From Verrucomicrobiota bacterium JB022 (GTDB taxonomy: Bacteria; Verrucomicrobiota; Verrucomicrobiia; Opitutales; Oceanipulchritudinaceae): a stretch of DNA of 33,853 nt. The DNA lies in NCBI GenBank assembly GCA_030673845.1, contig JAUTCQ010000010.1, forward strand, positions 1 to 33,853, written 5' to 3'. The notes beneath the pieces were generated by a model that was given only the letters and a program-made list of their open reading frames with translations, ran no database searches and was not told the DNA's origin. Shown one piece after another: positions 16,038 to 25,715 of the stretch. The position numbers and the translations under genes are program-made. Positions within the stretch are counted from its first letter, which is position 1. The number at the start of each line of letters is the position of its first letter.

Positions 16038-18194
16038 ATGACGATCCGACACCGCCTCTTTTCCTCTCTGCTCACGCTGCCGCTGCCGTTGCTGGCTCAG
16101 GACACCGCGCCTGCCGACCGATTCTTCGAGCTCGACCCGCAAGTGGTCACGGGCACCCGCACGGTGCACCGCCTCAGCGAGTCGCCCGTGCGCACCGAAG
16201 TCGTGCTGCCGCACCAGCTCCAGTTGGCGGGGGCCTGCAATTTTGGCGACGCCATCGAGCTACTGCCGGGCGTGCGCGTCGAAAACAACTGCCAGAATTG
16301 CGGCACCTCCGACGTGCTGCTGCTCGGTCTCGAAGGCAAATACGCTGCCGTGCTCTTCGACGGATTGCCGCTCTACTCCGGGCTGGCCTCGGTCTACGGG
16401 CTCGACCAGATCCCCGCCGTCTTCATCGACCGCATCGAAGTAGTGAAGGGCGGGGGCTCGGCGGTTTACGGCAGCGGCGCAGTAGGTGGCGTGGTCAACA
16501 TCATCGGCCACCGCGCAGTCGATACCGGCGGCCTGATTGAGCTGCGCTACGACAGCGTCAAAGGCGAGCCGGGCACGCAGGTCAGCGCATTGGGCGACTA
16601 CCTGAGCGACGATGGCCGCCTTGCGTTCAGCGCATACGGGCAGGCGCTACGGCAGGATCCGGTGGACCTCAACGGCGACGGCTTCAGCGACTTGACCAAA
16701 CGCGACCTGCAAGTCTTCGGCTTCCGTGCCTCGCAAGAGCTGGGGCAGGGCACCCTGCAGCTCGATTACAACCGCACGAGCGAGTTCCGGCGCGGTGGCA
16801 ACAAATTCGACCTGCCCGACAACCTCGCCGACATCTCCGAACGCGTCGATACCTCCCGCGACGCGGGCACTATCGCCTGGCAGGCCACCGTTGACTCCGA
16901 CCTTTCTTATCACGCAGCCGCGGGCTTCTCTTATATCGACCGCGAGACCTTTTACGGCGGGCTCTTCGGCAACGCCGCCAACGCGCCGCTCGTGCCGGAG
17001 TCGACCCCCGGCGCGGGCGACAACGACCAGCTCTTCCTCGACCGCGGCTACCAGACCTACGGCCAAGTGGCGCAAGACCAGTTCGGCTTTACCCAAAACT
17101 GGGTCTACCACGCCGAGGCGCAGGTCGACTACGGCTGGGGCGAGCACCTGACCAGCTTGGGCCTGCAATACAGCTATGAGAAGATCGACGACATCGTGCC
17201 GGTCAGCACCTTTGTGGTCGATTACCCCGTGGCACCCGAAATCGCCGATGGCAACACGGTGGGTGTGTTTGTCCAGGACGACTGGCATTTCTCCGAGGGC
17301 TGGGAACTGGTGCTGGGCCTGCGGGCTGATAAGAGTTCCGAACTCGACCAGGCCATTCTGTCGCCCCGCGTCAACCTGCGCTGGGAGGCGAGCAACGAAT
17401 GGGTCTTCCGGGCGGCCTTTGGCACCGGCTACCGCGCGCCGGAGTTTTTCGACGAAGACCTGCACATCGAGTTGATCGCGGGCGAGCGAGCCCAGACCCG
17501 ACAAGCCGAAGATCTCAAGGAAGAGCGTTCCTACAGCGGCCTGCTCAGCGCCGTCTGGAATCCCGCCATTGCCGCCGGCCGCCTGACGGTGGAGGCGAAC
17601 GCCTTTTACACCGCGCTCGATGGCACCTTCACCACGTCCGAGATCCAGACCGACCCGTCTTCCGGCGAAGCCTTCCGCCTGCGTTACAACGGGCCCGATG
17701 CGGAGGTCGGCGGGTTGGAATTTAACGTAGGGGCCCTGCCGCTGGAAAACCTGCGCGTCGACCTCGGCTACGTCTTCCAGTTCGCCCGCTACAAGGATGA
17801 TGTTGTGCTCTTCGACGACGGCGCGGGGCATGTGGTGACGGAAGACGACTTCCTCGAAACGCCCACCCACTACGGCGTCATTCAGCTTACCTATACCAAT
17901 CCGGCAGCCGTCGATGTAGCGGTGAGCGCGATCTACACCGGCAGCATGAAGCAGATCAACGAGCGCACCGGCATCCTCAACGACGAGACCGACCGCTTCC
18001 TCGTCTGGAACGCCAGCCTCTCCCGCACGTTCAACTGGCAGGGCTACCCGGCGCTGACCTTGACCGCTGGCGTAAAGAACCTCTTCGACGAGCGCCAAGG
18101 CGACCTGGAGACGGGCGTCGATCGTGACCCTTACTACCTCTACGGCCCGCGCACGCCGCGCACGTGGTATATCTCCGGGCGTTTGAACTTCTGA
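16038..18194 (+). CDS. TonB-dependent outer-membrane receptor
   Basis: This 718-residue receptor should import a scarce ligand across the outer membrane with TonB energy. A signal peptide (about residues 1-20, cleaved after LLA) is followed by a TonB-box-like DPQVVTGT (33-40). The plug then has LLPGVRVENNCQNCGTSD, with Cys85 and Cys88, and IEVVKGGGSAVYGSGAVGGVVNI, the standard plug end. The rest is a 22-strand-type barrel finishing with a terminal phenylalanine (WYISGRLNF), as expected for BamA-dependent assembly. The CxxC in the plug occurs in one receptor subgroup whose ligand I cannot name with certainty. No riboswitch of the cobalamin type is visible upstream. Confidence 0.93.
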   Translation: MTIRHRLFSSLLTLPLPLLAQDTAPADRFFELDPQVVTGTRTVHRLSESPVRTEVVLPHQLQLAGACNFGDAIELLPGVRVENNCQNCGTSDVLLLGLEGKYAAVLFDGLPLYSGLASVYGLDQIPAVFIDRIEVVKGGGSAVYGSGAVGGVVNIIGHRAVDTGGLIELRYDSVKGEPGTQVSALGDYLSDDGRLAFSAYGQALRQDPVDLNGDGFSDLTKRDLQVFGFRASQELGQGTLQLDYNRTSEFRRGGNKFDLPDNLADISERVDTSRDAGTIAWQATVDSDLSYHAAAGFSYIDRETFYGGLFGNAANAPLVPESTPGAGDNDQLFLDRGYQTYGQVAQDQFGFTQNWVYHAEAQVDYGWGEHLTSLGLQYSYEKIDDIVPVSTFVVDYPVAPEIADGNTVGVFVQDDWHFSEGWELVLGLRADKSSELDQAILSPRVNLRWEASNEWVFRAAFGTGYRAPEFFDEDLHIELIAGERAQTRQAEDLKEERSYSGLLSAVWNPAIAAGRLTVEANAFYTALDGTFTTSEIQTDPSSGEAFRLRYNGPDAEVGGLEFNVGALPLENLRVDLGYVFQFARYKDDVVLFDDGAGHVVTEDDFLETPTHYGVIQLTYTNPAAVDVAVSAIYTGSMKQINERTGILNDETDRFLVWNASLSRTFNWQGYPALTLTAGVKNLFDERQGDLETGVDRDPYYLYGPRTPRTWYISGRLNF

Positions 18195-18210
18195 TTGAGG
18201 ACCATTCGGC

Positions 18211-18285
18211 GGTGCAAGGGAACCGTTCATATCGTCCGATCAGGATGAAATGATATTTTCCCCTTGCGCCTCGCTGGGGGAGCGG
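18211..18285 (+). promoter_or_regulatory. Candidate structured 5' leader of metK
   Basis: GGTGCAAGGG (18211-18220) pairs with CCCTTGCGCC (18261-18270) to give a 10-bp helix (one U.G). Inside, ATATCGT (18229-18235) can pair with ATGATAT (18250-18256). Just after, CGCT (18272-18275) pairs with AGCG (18281-18284), placing the purine-rich ribosome-binding GGGGG in the loop. CCCC at 18260-18263 could instead pair with that GGGG, a competing fold. It does not match any SAM riboswitch class I can recognise. Confidence 0.4.
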
Positions 18286-18286
18286 C

Positions 18287-19468
18287 ATGATGGGATCAAT
18301 TATGCCGTTGTCCTATCAATTCTCATCAGAGTCCGTGGGTGAAGGTCACCCCGACAAAGTTGCTGACTATATCTCCGACAGCATTCTGGACGCCTGCCTT
18401 GAGCAGGACCCCAGCAGCCGGGTGGCTTGCGAAACGCTCGTGAAGAGCAACGTCGTATGCCTCGCGGGGGAAATCACCACGGGCGCGAAATTTGATTACA
18501 ACGAAGTGGTGCGCGAAGCGATTCGCGATATCGGCTACATCAACGACGACGATGTCTTCCACGCCGATCACGTCTTCATCAACAATTACCTGACCCGCCA
18601 GTCCGCCGACATCGCCCAGGGCGTTGACGCCAAGAAGGCCGAAGGCAAGGACACCGAGGAGCAGGGCGCGGGCGACCAAGGCATCATGTTTGGCTTTGCC
18701 ACGACGGAGACCGAAGAGCTGATGCCGGCCCCGATCATGTTTGCCCACCGCATCCTCCGCAAGTTGGCCGAGCTGCGCAAGGGCAAGGCCGTCGACTGGC
18801 TCCGCCCCGACGTGAAGAGCCAGGTGGCCCTGCACTACGAAGACGGCCAGATGGTGAGCATCGACAATGTCGTTGTCTCGACCCAGCACGCCGCCAGCGT
18901 GGGCCACAAGGAGATCAAGGAATTCATCATCGAAAACGTGATCAAGCAAGTGCTGCCGCAGGAGCTGATCAACGACAAGACCGAGTACCTGATCAACCCC
19001 ACCGGCAAGTTTGTGATCGGTGGTCCGCAAGGCGACGCTGGCCTCACGGGCCGCAAGATTATCGTCGACACCTACGGCGGCGTCGGTCGCCACGGTGGCG
19101 GTGCCTTCTCCGGCAAGGACGCGACGAAGGTTGACCGCTCGGCCGCCTACATGTGCCGCTGGGTCGCCAAGAACGTGGTCGCCGCTGGACTCGCCGACCG
19201 TTGCGAGCTGCAAGTGGCCTACGCCATCGGCTATCCGCACCCGACTTCGATCCACCTCGACACCTTCGGCACCGGCCGCGAGAGCGACGAGGCCATCATC
19301 CGCGCGATCAAGGAAGTCTTCTCCTTCAAGCCGGCTGACATCATGAAGCAGCTCGACCTGCGTCGCCCGATCTTCCGCGGCTCCACCCACTACGGCCACT
19401 TCGGCAAGGCCGACATGCCGTGGGAAAGCATCGCCAAGGCCGAAGACCTCAAGAAGGCGATCCGCTAA
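18287..19468 (+). CDS. metK: S-adenosylmethionine synthase
   Basis: This enzyme makes S-adenosylmethionine from methionine and ATP. The 393-residue product shows [10 protein letters not shown] near the N terminus (catalytic histidine and lysine), [10 protein letters not shown] for ATP binding and [19 protein letters not shown] in the central domain, so all hallmark loops are intact. The ATG at 18287 has the only good Shine-Dalgarno-like sequence in the window (GGGGGAG). A second ATG at 18302 ([11 protein letters not shown]) fits the usual protein start better, so either is possible. It lies 92 bases after the TonB-dependent receptor gene and 112 before ahcY, so the product and its by-product hydrolase are encoded in sequence. 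Confidence 0.97.
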   Translation: MMGSIMPLSYQFSSESVGEGHPDKVADYISDSILDACLEQDPSSRVACETLVKSNVVCLAGEITTGAKFDYNEVVREAIRDIGYINDDDVFHADHVFINNYLTRQSADIAQGVDAKKAEGKDTEEQGAGDQGIMFGFATTETEELMPAPIMFAHRILRKLAELRKGKAVDWLRPDVKSQVALHYEDGQMVSIDNVVVSTQHAASVGHKEIKEFIIENVIKQVLPQELINDKTEYLINPTGKFVIGGPQGDAGLTGRKIIVDTYGGVGRHGGGAFSGKDATKVDRSAAYMCRWVAKNVVAAGLADRCELQVAYAIGYPHPTSIHLDTFGTGRESDEAIIRAIKEVFSFKPADIMKQLDLRRPIFRGSTHYGHFGKADMPWESIAKAEDLKKAIR

Positions 19469-19480
19469 GAATACATCTGA

Positions 19481-19558
19481 ACAGAAGCCAACGAAGGTAA
19501 CGAAGAAAAAACCTAACCAGATCTTCGTCTAACCTTCGTTTGCTTCGTTATCTTCTGT
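19481..19558. repeat. Long imperfect hairpin of AACGAAG repeats between metK and ahcY
   Basis: ACAGAAG (19481-19487) pairs with CTTCTGT (19552-19558), and AACGAAG (19490-19496) pairs with CTTCGTT (19543-19549), each across a 2-to-2 internal mismatch. A second AACGAAG (19499-19505) and two further CTTCGT copies allow alternative pairings. No T tract follows. It could be part of the ahcY leader or a dispersed repeat. Confidence 0.5.
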
Positions 19559-19580
19559 AAATCCCAATTTCTTTATATTT

Positions 19581-21020
<1,440 letters not shown>

Positions 21021-21045
21021 GCCCTTCGCCAGCGTCACCTTTTCG

Positions 21046-21074
21046 AGCCCGACCCTCCCGGTCGGGCTTTTTTT
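21046..21074 (+). terminator. Rho-independent terminator of ahcY
   Basis: AGCCCGACC (21046-21054) and GGTCGGGCT (21060-21068) form a perfect 9-bp stem with a 5-base loop, followed by seven T. It lies 25 bases after the stop. Confidence 0.95.
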
Positions 21075-21244
21075 GCGTTCCCGTCGGATATACAGCTGAA
21101 ACGTTTGTTCGTTTGTGATCTGTGAGTTCCACCATTTCGCCGGGTAGACCGTTCGGTTTGGCTTGAGCCGCACCGCCGGAAAAGGCAGGCTGCTCTGAAT
21201 AGAGGTCTGAGTTTGCCCCCCATTAAACACCTGCACTGACTTTT

Positions 21245-21418
21245 ATGAAGAGCGCGAAAGATCACGCCAAAGAAGCTTGGGAAGCCGCGTGGCGCATGCG
21301 CGTAGAGCGCACCGCCGGTCACAACGAACGGCTCCGGCAACTGGTTAAGGCGCGCAGCCTGGGAGGCGGTTACAAAGCCGCCACCACCACGAGCTACCGC
21401 CGCGGTCCGGGCCTTTAA
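21245..21418 (+). CDS. Small basic protein, function unknown
   Basis: This short open frame encodes 57 residues, beginning MKSAKDHAKEAWEAAWRMRV. It is rich in lysine, arginine and alanine, and the first 38 residues should form an amphipathic helix. The tail GGGYKAATTTSYRRGPGL is glycine- and arginine-rich. I recognise no family. It is separated from ahcY by that gene's terminator and 170 bases, and ends seven bases from the convergent sulfotransferase stop. Support is limited to an intact frame, coding-like composition and the tight fit to the neighbour. Confidence 0.5.
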   Translation: MKSAKDHAKEAWEAAWRMRVERTAGHNERLRQLVKARSLGGGYKAATTTSYRRGPGL

Positions 21419-21424
21419 CCCCGT

Positions 21425-22552
21425 TTAGCTTTTTTGCTGCTGCACGTCCTGCAGCACGCGGGCGGTTTCCTGCCACGCCCAATAGTAGTTCTGGTAGAGC
21501 GCGTAATACTTTTCGTATTCGCCCACGTAGCGCTGGTAATCCTGCACCACCTTGCGGTGGGTTTCCATTTCCTCGCGGCGGCTTTCCGCCTGGGCGCGCA
21601 AGATCCGTTCGCGGGCTTGCGCCACCTCCGGGAAGGGCAGGTTGAGGCAAAAACGCTCGATCATGGGCACAAACGTCTCGCGCGCCGTTAGCGGCTCGTA
21701 CATCAGGATGTTGCCCACCTCGCGCGTCAGCTTGTCCGCCTGCGCCTCCTTCTCGGCATCGCCCGCCTCTTCAGGGCGCGGGGCAGGGAAGGCCGCCACC
21801 TGCTGGAGCTGCTCGTAGGCCCCATGGGCATGGCTCATCAGCCGCGCAAACAGCGCGTGTTGGCGGCGCCCCGTGCGGTTGTGGAAAAACTCGCGCGCAA
21901 AGAACGACCAATCTTCCTCGCCCTCACCTGCTGGCAGGCCCAGGAAGCTGCGTAGCTGCGCCACGAGCTGAGGCAGGGCGGCAAACCCCGCTTGCGCCTC
22001 CAGCATCATGAAGCGCTCGGGCTCGGCCTTTTGCCGCTGCAGGGCCGGCTGGTAATAGCTGTGGTAGCTGTGGAAGACGGCGGAAGGGCGCTGCAGCAGG
22101 TCGAAGTCGCCCCGCTTGAGGAACGACCAGTAGACCTCCAGCGGGTGCCGGTAGACGACGATGCACTTGGCGTTGGGCAGGCGTTCGAGCCAGAAGTCGA
22201 GCAGCAGACAGGTGCGCGGATCCTTCCAGCCCCAGATGCCAGGGCGGCTTTGGCGCTGCACGATGGCGTCGGCCTCCGCCCGCTCCTCCGCCGTCGGCTC
22301 AAACTTCAGCTCCGAATCGCAAAAGATGTCGTTGTCGTAGAGGTAGGGGCCGCCGACGCGGTATTTCTGGACCAGCCGCCGCTGGAATTCCAGAAACGCG
22401 AGGTCTTCGAAATGGCCGTGAGGGTTGCCCTCGTTGCCCTCCAGCAGCACCTCGCCCACGCTCACGCCGAGCTTCTGCAGCAGGCTCGCCAGAAACGACG
22501 TGCCGCTGCGGTGCATACCAAGGATCAGGACGGGCTGCGAAGGGGCCGACAT
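21425..22552 (-). CDS. Sulfotransferase family protein
   Basis: This 375-residue protein begins with the sulfotransferase 5'-phosphosulfate loop LILGMHRSGTSFLASLL (P-loop-like, about residues 9-25) and has the matching 3'-phosphate segment VVYRHPLEVYWSFLKRGD. These bind PAPS in the family. WGWKDPRTCLL between them fits too. The C-terminal third, from about residue 315, is a tyrosine-, arginine- and glutamine-rich helical tail (YQRYVGEYEKYYALYQNYYWAW) that may be a coiled coil or attachment region. Substrates may be a surface glycan or lipid; the sequence does not say. ATG at 22552 is preferred to the longer frame. Confidence 0.85.
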   Translation of the reverse strand: MSAPSQPVLILGMHRSGTSFLASLLQKLGVSVGEVLLEGNEGNPHGHFEDLAFLEFQRRLVQKYRVGGPYLYDNDIFCDSELKFEPTAEERAEADAIVQRQSRPGIWGWKDPRTCLLLDFWLERLPNAKCIVVYRHPLEVYWSFLKRGDFDLLQRPSAVFHSYHSYYQPALQRQKAEPERFMMLEAQAGFAALPQLVAQLRSFLGLPAGEGEEDWSFFAREFFHNRTGRRQHALFARLMSHAHGAYEQLQQVAAFPAPRPEEAGDAEKEAQADKLTREVGNILMYEPLTARETFVPMIERFCLNLPFPEVAQARERILRAQAESRREEMETHRKVVQDYQRYVGEYEKYYALYQNYYWAWQETARVLQDVQQQKS

Positions 22553-22603
22553 GCTTCCAGACCATGCGCGTTCGGCGCGCAATGGCAAGACGCGTCAGGC
22601 CTT

Positions 22604-24241
22604 TTAACCCTGCGTAGGCGAAAGACTTGCCTCGGGGCGGGCGGCGTTCGGCTCGGGCCGGATGATCGTGCGCACCGCCATCGTCACCACGATCACGCCC
22701 AGCACGATCATGCCCAGCGAGATGCCGCCCATCAGGCTGAAGGTGCCCTGATCGCGCCAGGTGAGGTAGAGCGAGAGCAGCGGCATCACCGTCATGACCA
22801 GCGCGGGCACGATGACGAAGCCGTAGCGGATCTGGCGCCGCTTGAGGTAGACCAGCACCGTGACGAGCGCCAGTGCCGCCAGCAGCTGATTTGTCGCACC
22901 AAACACCGGCCAGATGGCCTTCCATACCGGCTGACCGTCGATCGTGGTGAAGGCCAGCGCGGCGGGCCCGGCCAGCACCGCCACGGTGCCCAACCAGCGC
23001 GTCGCACGGCTGCGCTGGCCCAGCAGCTCTTCCAGCAAAAAGCGACCGAGGCGCGTGCAGGTGTCGAGCGTCGTCAGCAGAAAAGTCGTCACCGCGAGGC
23101 TGGCAAAAGTCGTGCCCCAAGTCACTGGCACGCCTAGCTTGTTCATAAACTGCGAGGCCCCCACCGCAAAGATGCTGACGGCATTTTGCCCCGTGGCCGC
23201 CAGTTGCTCCGGCCCCAGAATGGCCAGCGTCGCAATCGCGAACACCGCGAGCATGCCCTCGACCAGCATCGCGCCATAGCCCACGCGGCGCACGTCTGCC
23301 TCTTCGTTTAGCTGGCGCGCGGTGGTGCCGCTGGCGATGATGCTGTGGAAGCCGCTGCAGGCCCCGCACGCCACCGTGATGAACAGCACCGGCATCAGCG
23401 GACCGGCCGTTTCGGATTCCCAGCCGCGAAACACCTCCAGATGCACCGGCTGCCCAAAGCTGAGCAGCGTGCCGCCCACGCCCAGGATCACGAGGCCGTA
23501 AAGAAAGGTGGCGCTGAGGAAGTCGCGAGGCTGGAGCAGCACGTTAACCGGCAGGATCGCGGCCACGAAGCAGTAGCCGAGTAACAGCGCCACCCAGGTG
23601 CCCCGCTGGTTGAACAAATCCGCCGGGAACCACTGGCCCAGCGCGAGCCCCAGCCAGGTCAGCGGTACAAAAATCAGCAACTGCGCCCAAAACGGCAGCT
23701 TGCTGCGGCGCAAGACCCAGCCGAAAGCCACTGCTACGGCGATGAACCAGCCCGAAGCCGTCGCCACCGCCGGGGTCGCCTGAAACGTCGCTGCCGTCAG
23801 GTCGAGGAATACGATGATCACGTAAATCAGCGCCAGCAGCACGAAGAGCAGGAAGAGGCGCCCCGTCTGCGGCCCGATCAGCGTCTTTGCACACTCGGCA
23901 ATCGTCTTGCCCTTGTTGCGCACGCTGATGAACGCGGCCCCGTAATCGTGCACCCCGCCGACAAAGATGGAGCCGAACACGACCCACATCCACGCCGGGC
24001 CCCAGCCGAAATAAAGCCCCGCCAGGATTGGCCCCACAATAGGCCCCGCTCCCGCGACCGACGAAAAGTGGTGCCCGAAGACCACGCTCGTGCGCGTAGG
24101 CACAAAGTCGACGCCATCCTGCTGGTCATGCGCTGGCGTGCGACGCTCGTTTTGCAGGCCGAAGCGGCGGTTCAGGAAGCGGCCATACCAGCGGTAGGCC
24201 AAGGCAAAGAGCACAGCGCTCAACAACAGCAACCAGGTCAT
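22604..24241 (-). CDS. cstA: CstA-family peptide/pyruvate transporter
   Basis: This 545-residue membrane protein belongs to the carbon-starvation CstA family. The N-terminal helix is followed by HDQQDGVDFVPTRTSVVFGHHF and then SSVAGAGPIVGPILAG, the strongest family signature. Many further helices follow, with GSIFVGGVHDYGAAFISVRNKG and the RxxxEE-like cytosolic loop. Family members take up pyruvate or peptides when carbon is scarce. The length is shorter than E. coli CstA (about 700) but within the range of the smaller branch. The gene stands alone, with 51 bases to the sulfotransferase. Confidence 0.92.
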   Translation of the reverse strand: MTWLLLLSAVLFALAYRWYGRFLNRRFGLQNERRTPAHDQQDGVDFVPTRTSVVFGHHFSSVAGAGPIVGPILAGLYFGWGPAWMWVVFGSIFVGGVHDYGAAFISVRNKGKTIAECAKTLIGPQTGRLFLLFVLLALIYVIIVFLDLTAATFQATPAVATASGWFIAVAVAFGWVLRRSKLPFWAQLLIFVPLTWLGLALGQWFPADLFNQRGTWVALLLGYCFVAAILPVNVLLQPRDFLSATFLYGLVILGVGGTLLSFGQPVHLEVFRGWESETAGPLMPVLFITVACGACSGFHSIIASGTTARQLNEEADVRRVGYGAMLVEGMLAVFAIATLAILGPEQLAATGQNAVSIFAVGASQFMNKLGVPVTWGTTFASLAVTTFLLTTLDTCTRLGRFLLEELLGQRSRATRWLGTVAVLAGPAALAFTTIDGQPVWKAIWPVFGATNQLLAALALVTVLVYLKRRQIRYGFVIVPALVMTVMPLLSLYLTWRDQGTFSLMGGISLGMIVLGVIVVTMAVRTIIRPEPNAARPEASLSPTQG

Positions 24242-24308
24242 CTCAGGATTGGGTCAGCAGGGTAAGAAACAGAGATAACCGCCATTAGAAAATCGGAAGA
24301 TGCCCGCG

Positions 24309-24794
24309 TCAATCCTCCGGTATCAGCATTCGTGAAGGTGTGCCCTCTGCTGCGGGGCCATTGGTTGGGAACTTCCACACCACCTCCCTCTGGTCGCCCT
24401 CCAGCTTTTCATAAACCGCGAAGGGGAGGAAGAGAGCGAGGAGTTTCCGGGACATTATGACTCCCCCCTCGAACTTGCGAACCGTCACCTGCTCGCCGTC
24501 GATGTTCGCCCGGTATTCCAGTGGCTCTGGGCTACTCAGATACCAGAAGTCTTCGTCGGCCCCTTCGACTACGCACGTAACCGCTGGAAAGTAGATGACT
24601 TGGTCAGGATTATTGAGCTTGGGGAGCGAGAGAGAGTTTTTGAGGGTAAATTGGATGTTGTCGTCCGTTGGCCGAACCTCCCGCAGCCCGAGCTCCAATG
24701 GCACCGGAGTGAAGGCGTCGGGAGGTATTTCTACCGTAACACAGCCTGCGATGAGAGCGCCAAATACGAGGCACACGAGAGTGATGCGTTTCAT
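24309..24794 (-). CDS. Predicted lipoprotein, function unknown
   Basis: This 161-residue protein has a lipoprotein signal: MKRITLVCLVFGALIAGC, with the modified cysteine at residue 18. The mature part is acidic with beta-rich spacing and contains the internal segment FALFLPFAVYEKLEG-like (LLALFLPFAVYEKLEG), a short hydrophobic patch near residue 120. I recognise no family. It lies 67 bases downstream-side of cstA on the same strand but in separate units, followed on its upstream side by the ahpC terminator. Envelope localisation is the only supported statement. Confidence 0.7.
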   Translation of the reverse strand: MKRITLVCLVFGALIAGCVTVEIPPDAFTPVPLELGLREVRPTDDNIQFTLKNSLSLPKLNNPDQVIYFPAVTCVVEGADEDFWYLSSPEPLEYRANIDGEQVTVRKFEGGVIMSRKLLALFLPFAVYEKLEGDQREVVWKFPTNGPAAEGTPSRMLIPED

Positions 24795-24858
24795 TTTCTG
24801 TCGATCAAGACGCTTTGCTCATCTGCGTAAAGCCACCCGGGATGAACGGTCTCCCAAC

Positions 24859-24890
24859 AAAAACAGCCGACCCGCGAAACGGATCGGCTG
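24859..24890 (-). terminator. Terminator of ahpC
   Basis: On the minus strand the arms 24881-24890 and 24864-24873 give a 10-bp stem, 7-nt loop and five T. The single U.G wobble sits at the same position as in the tkt terminator, and the flanks are also alike. It lies 28 bases past the ahpC stop. Confidence 0.85.
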
Positions 24891-24917
24891 CTTAAAAAAT
24901 GCGTCAGGACGCGAGGC

Positions 24918-25448
24918 TTAGCCCGCCTTGAGGGTGTCTTCACCCTTCTGCCAGTTGCAGGGGCAGAGCTCGTCGGACTGGATGGCATCGAGCACGCGCA
25001 CGATTTCCTTTACGTTGCGGCCCACATTGAGGTTGTAGACGCTCACGTGCTGGACCACGCCGTGCGGGTCGACGATGAAGGTGGCGCGGTAGCAGACACC
25101 TTCGGTCTCTTCCACGATGCCCAGCTCGCGGGCCAGCTTGGCGGCGGCGATCAGCGGGAAGTTGAGGCCGCGCAGGTCGTCATGGCTCTTGCGCCAGGCG
25201 AGGTGGCTGAACTCGTTGTCGGTGCTGCCGCCGATGACCACGGCGTCGCGGTCTTCGAAGTCTTCCAGCGCCTTGTTGAACTCCACGAGCTCGGTCGGGC
25301 AGACGAAGGTGAAGTCTTTCGGGTAGAAGAAGTAGACCTTCCACTTACCGGCGAAAGATTCGTGAGAAATGGTTTCAATGTCCTTGTTGTCGAGGCCCAC
25401 GCAAGCTTGCACGCGGAACTCGGGGAACTTTTGGCCAACGGTGATCAT
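24918..25448 (-). CDS. ahpC: Peroxiredoxin AhpC, mycobacterial-type C terminus
   Basis: This 176-residue two-cysteine peroxiredoxin reduces hydrogen peroxide, organic peroxides and probably peroxynitrite. The peroxidatic cysteine is Cys50 in DFTFVCPTE. The C-terminal resolving region is ELCPCNWQKGEDTLKAG with Cys162 and Cys164, the two-cysteine pattern known from Mycobacterium tuberculosis AhpC, which takes electrons from AhpD rather than AhpF. An ahpD gene lies 267 bases upstream on the same strand, so the two form a functional pair. Between them lies a paired inverted element. The start is ATG at 25448 without Shine-Dalgarno. Confidence 0.95.
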   Translation of the reverse strand: MITVGQKFPEFRVQACVGLDNKDIETISHESFAGKWKVYFFYPKDFTFVCPTELVEFNKALEDFEDRDAVVIGGSTDNEFSHLAWRKSHDDLRGLNFPLIAAAKLARELGIVEETEGVCYRATFIVDPHGVVQHVSVYNLNVGRNVKEIVRVLDAIQSDELCPCNWQKGEDTLKAG

Positions 25449-25597
25449 TTTTAAGTGTCGAATTCAGGTTCAGGAAAACGGTCATGTTCACCCATCCCCT
25501 CCGCCGCGCCAAGAATTTTTTGCCGAGGAATGGGAAGAGGCTATGCGAGGGCCCTTGGGTAACGGCCCTTAAGTATAACCGCTGTCTGGGGCGCTCT

Positions 25598-25698
25598 GGA
25601 GTGCTCGGCTCCTGCCGAGATCTGGATTTTATTGCAGGCTTCATCTGGCGGTTTGCCAGCAGCCTTACAAACCAGATCGGGGCGGAGCCCCGCACTCC
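25598..25698. repeat. REP/BIME-like paired inverted element, copy A
   Basis: Two inverted arms of 27-28 bases (25598-25625 and 25672-25698) share GGAGTG at the outer end and ATCTGG at the inner end, read inward. Each contains its own 6-bp hairpin: CTCGGC/GCCGAG with loop TCCT on the left and CGGGGC/GCCCCG with loop GGA on the right. A 46-base centre holds a small CTGGC/GCCAG hairpin. A second copy of the element lies at 29579-29697. Located between ahpD and ahpC. Confidence 0.85.
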
Positions 25699-25715
25699 AC
25701 ATCGCGCCAGGTACT

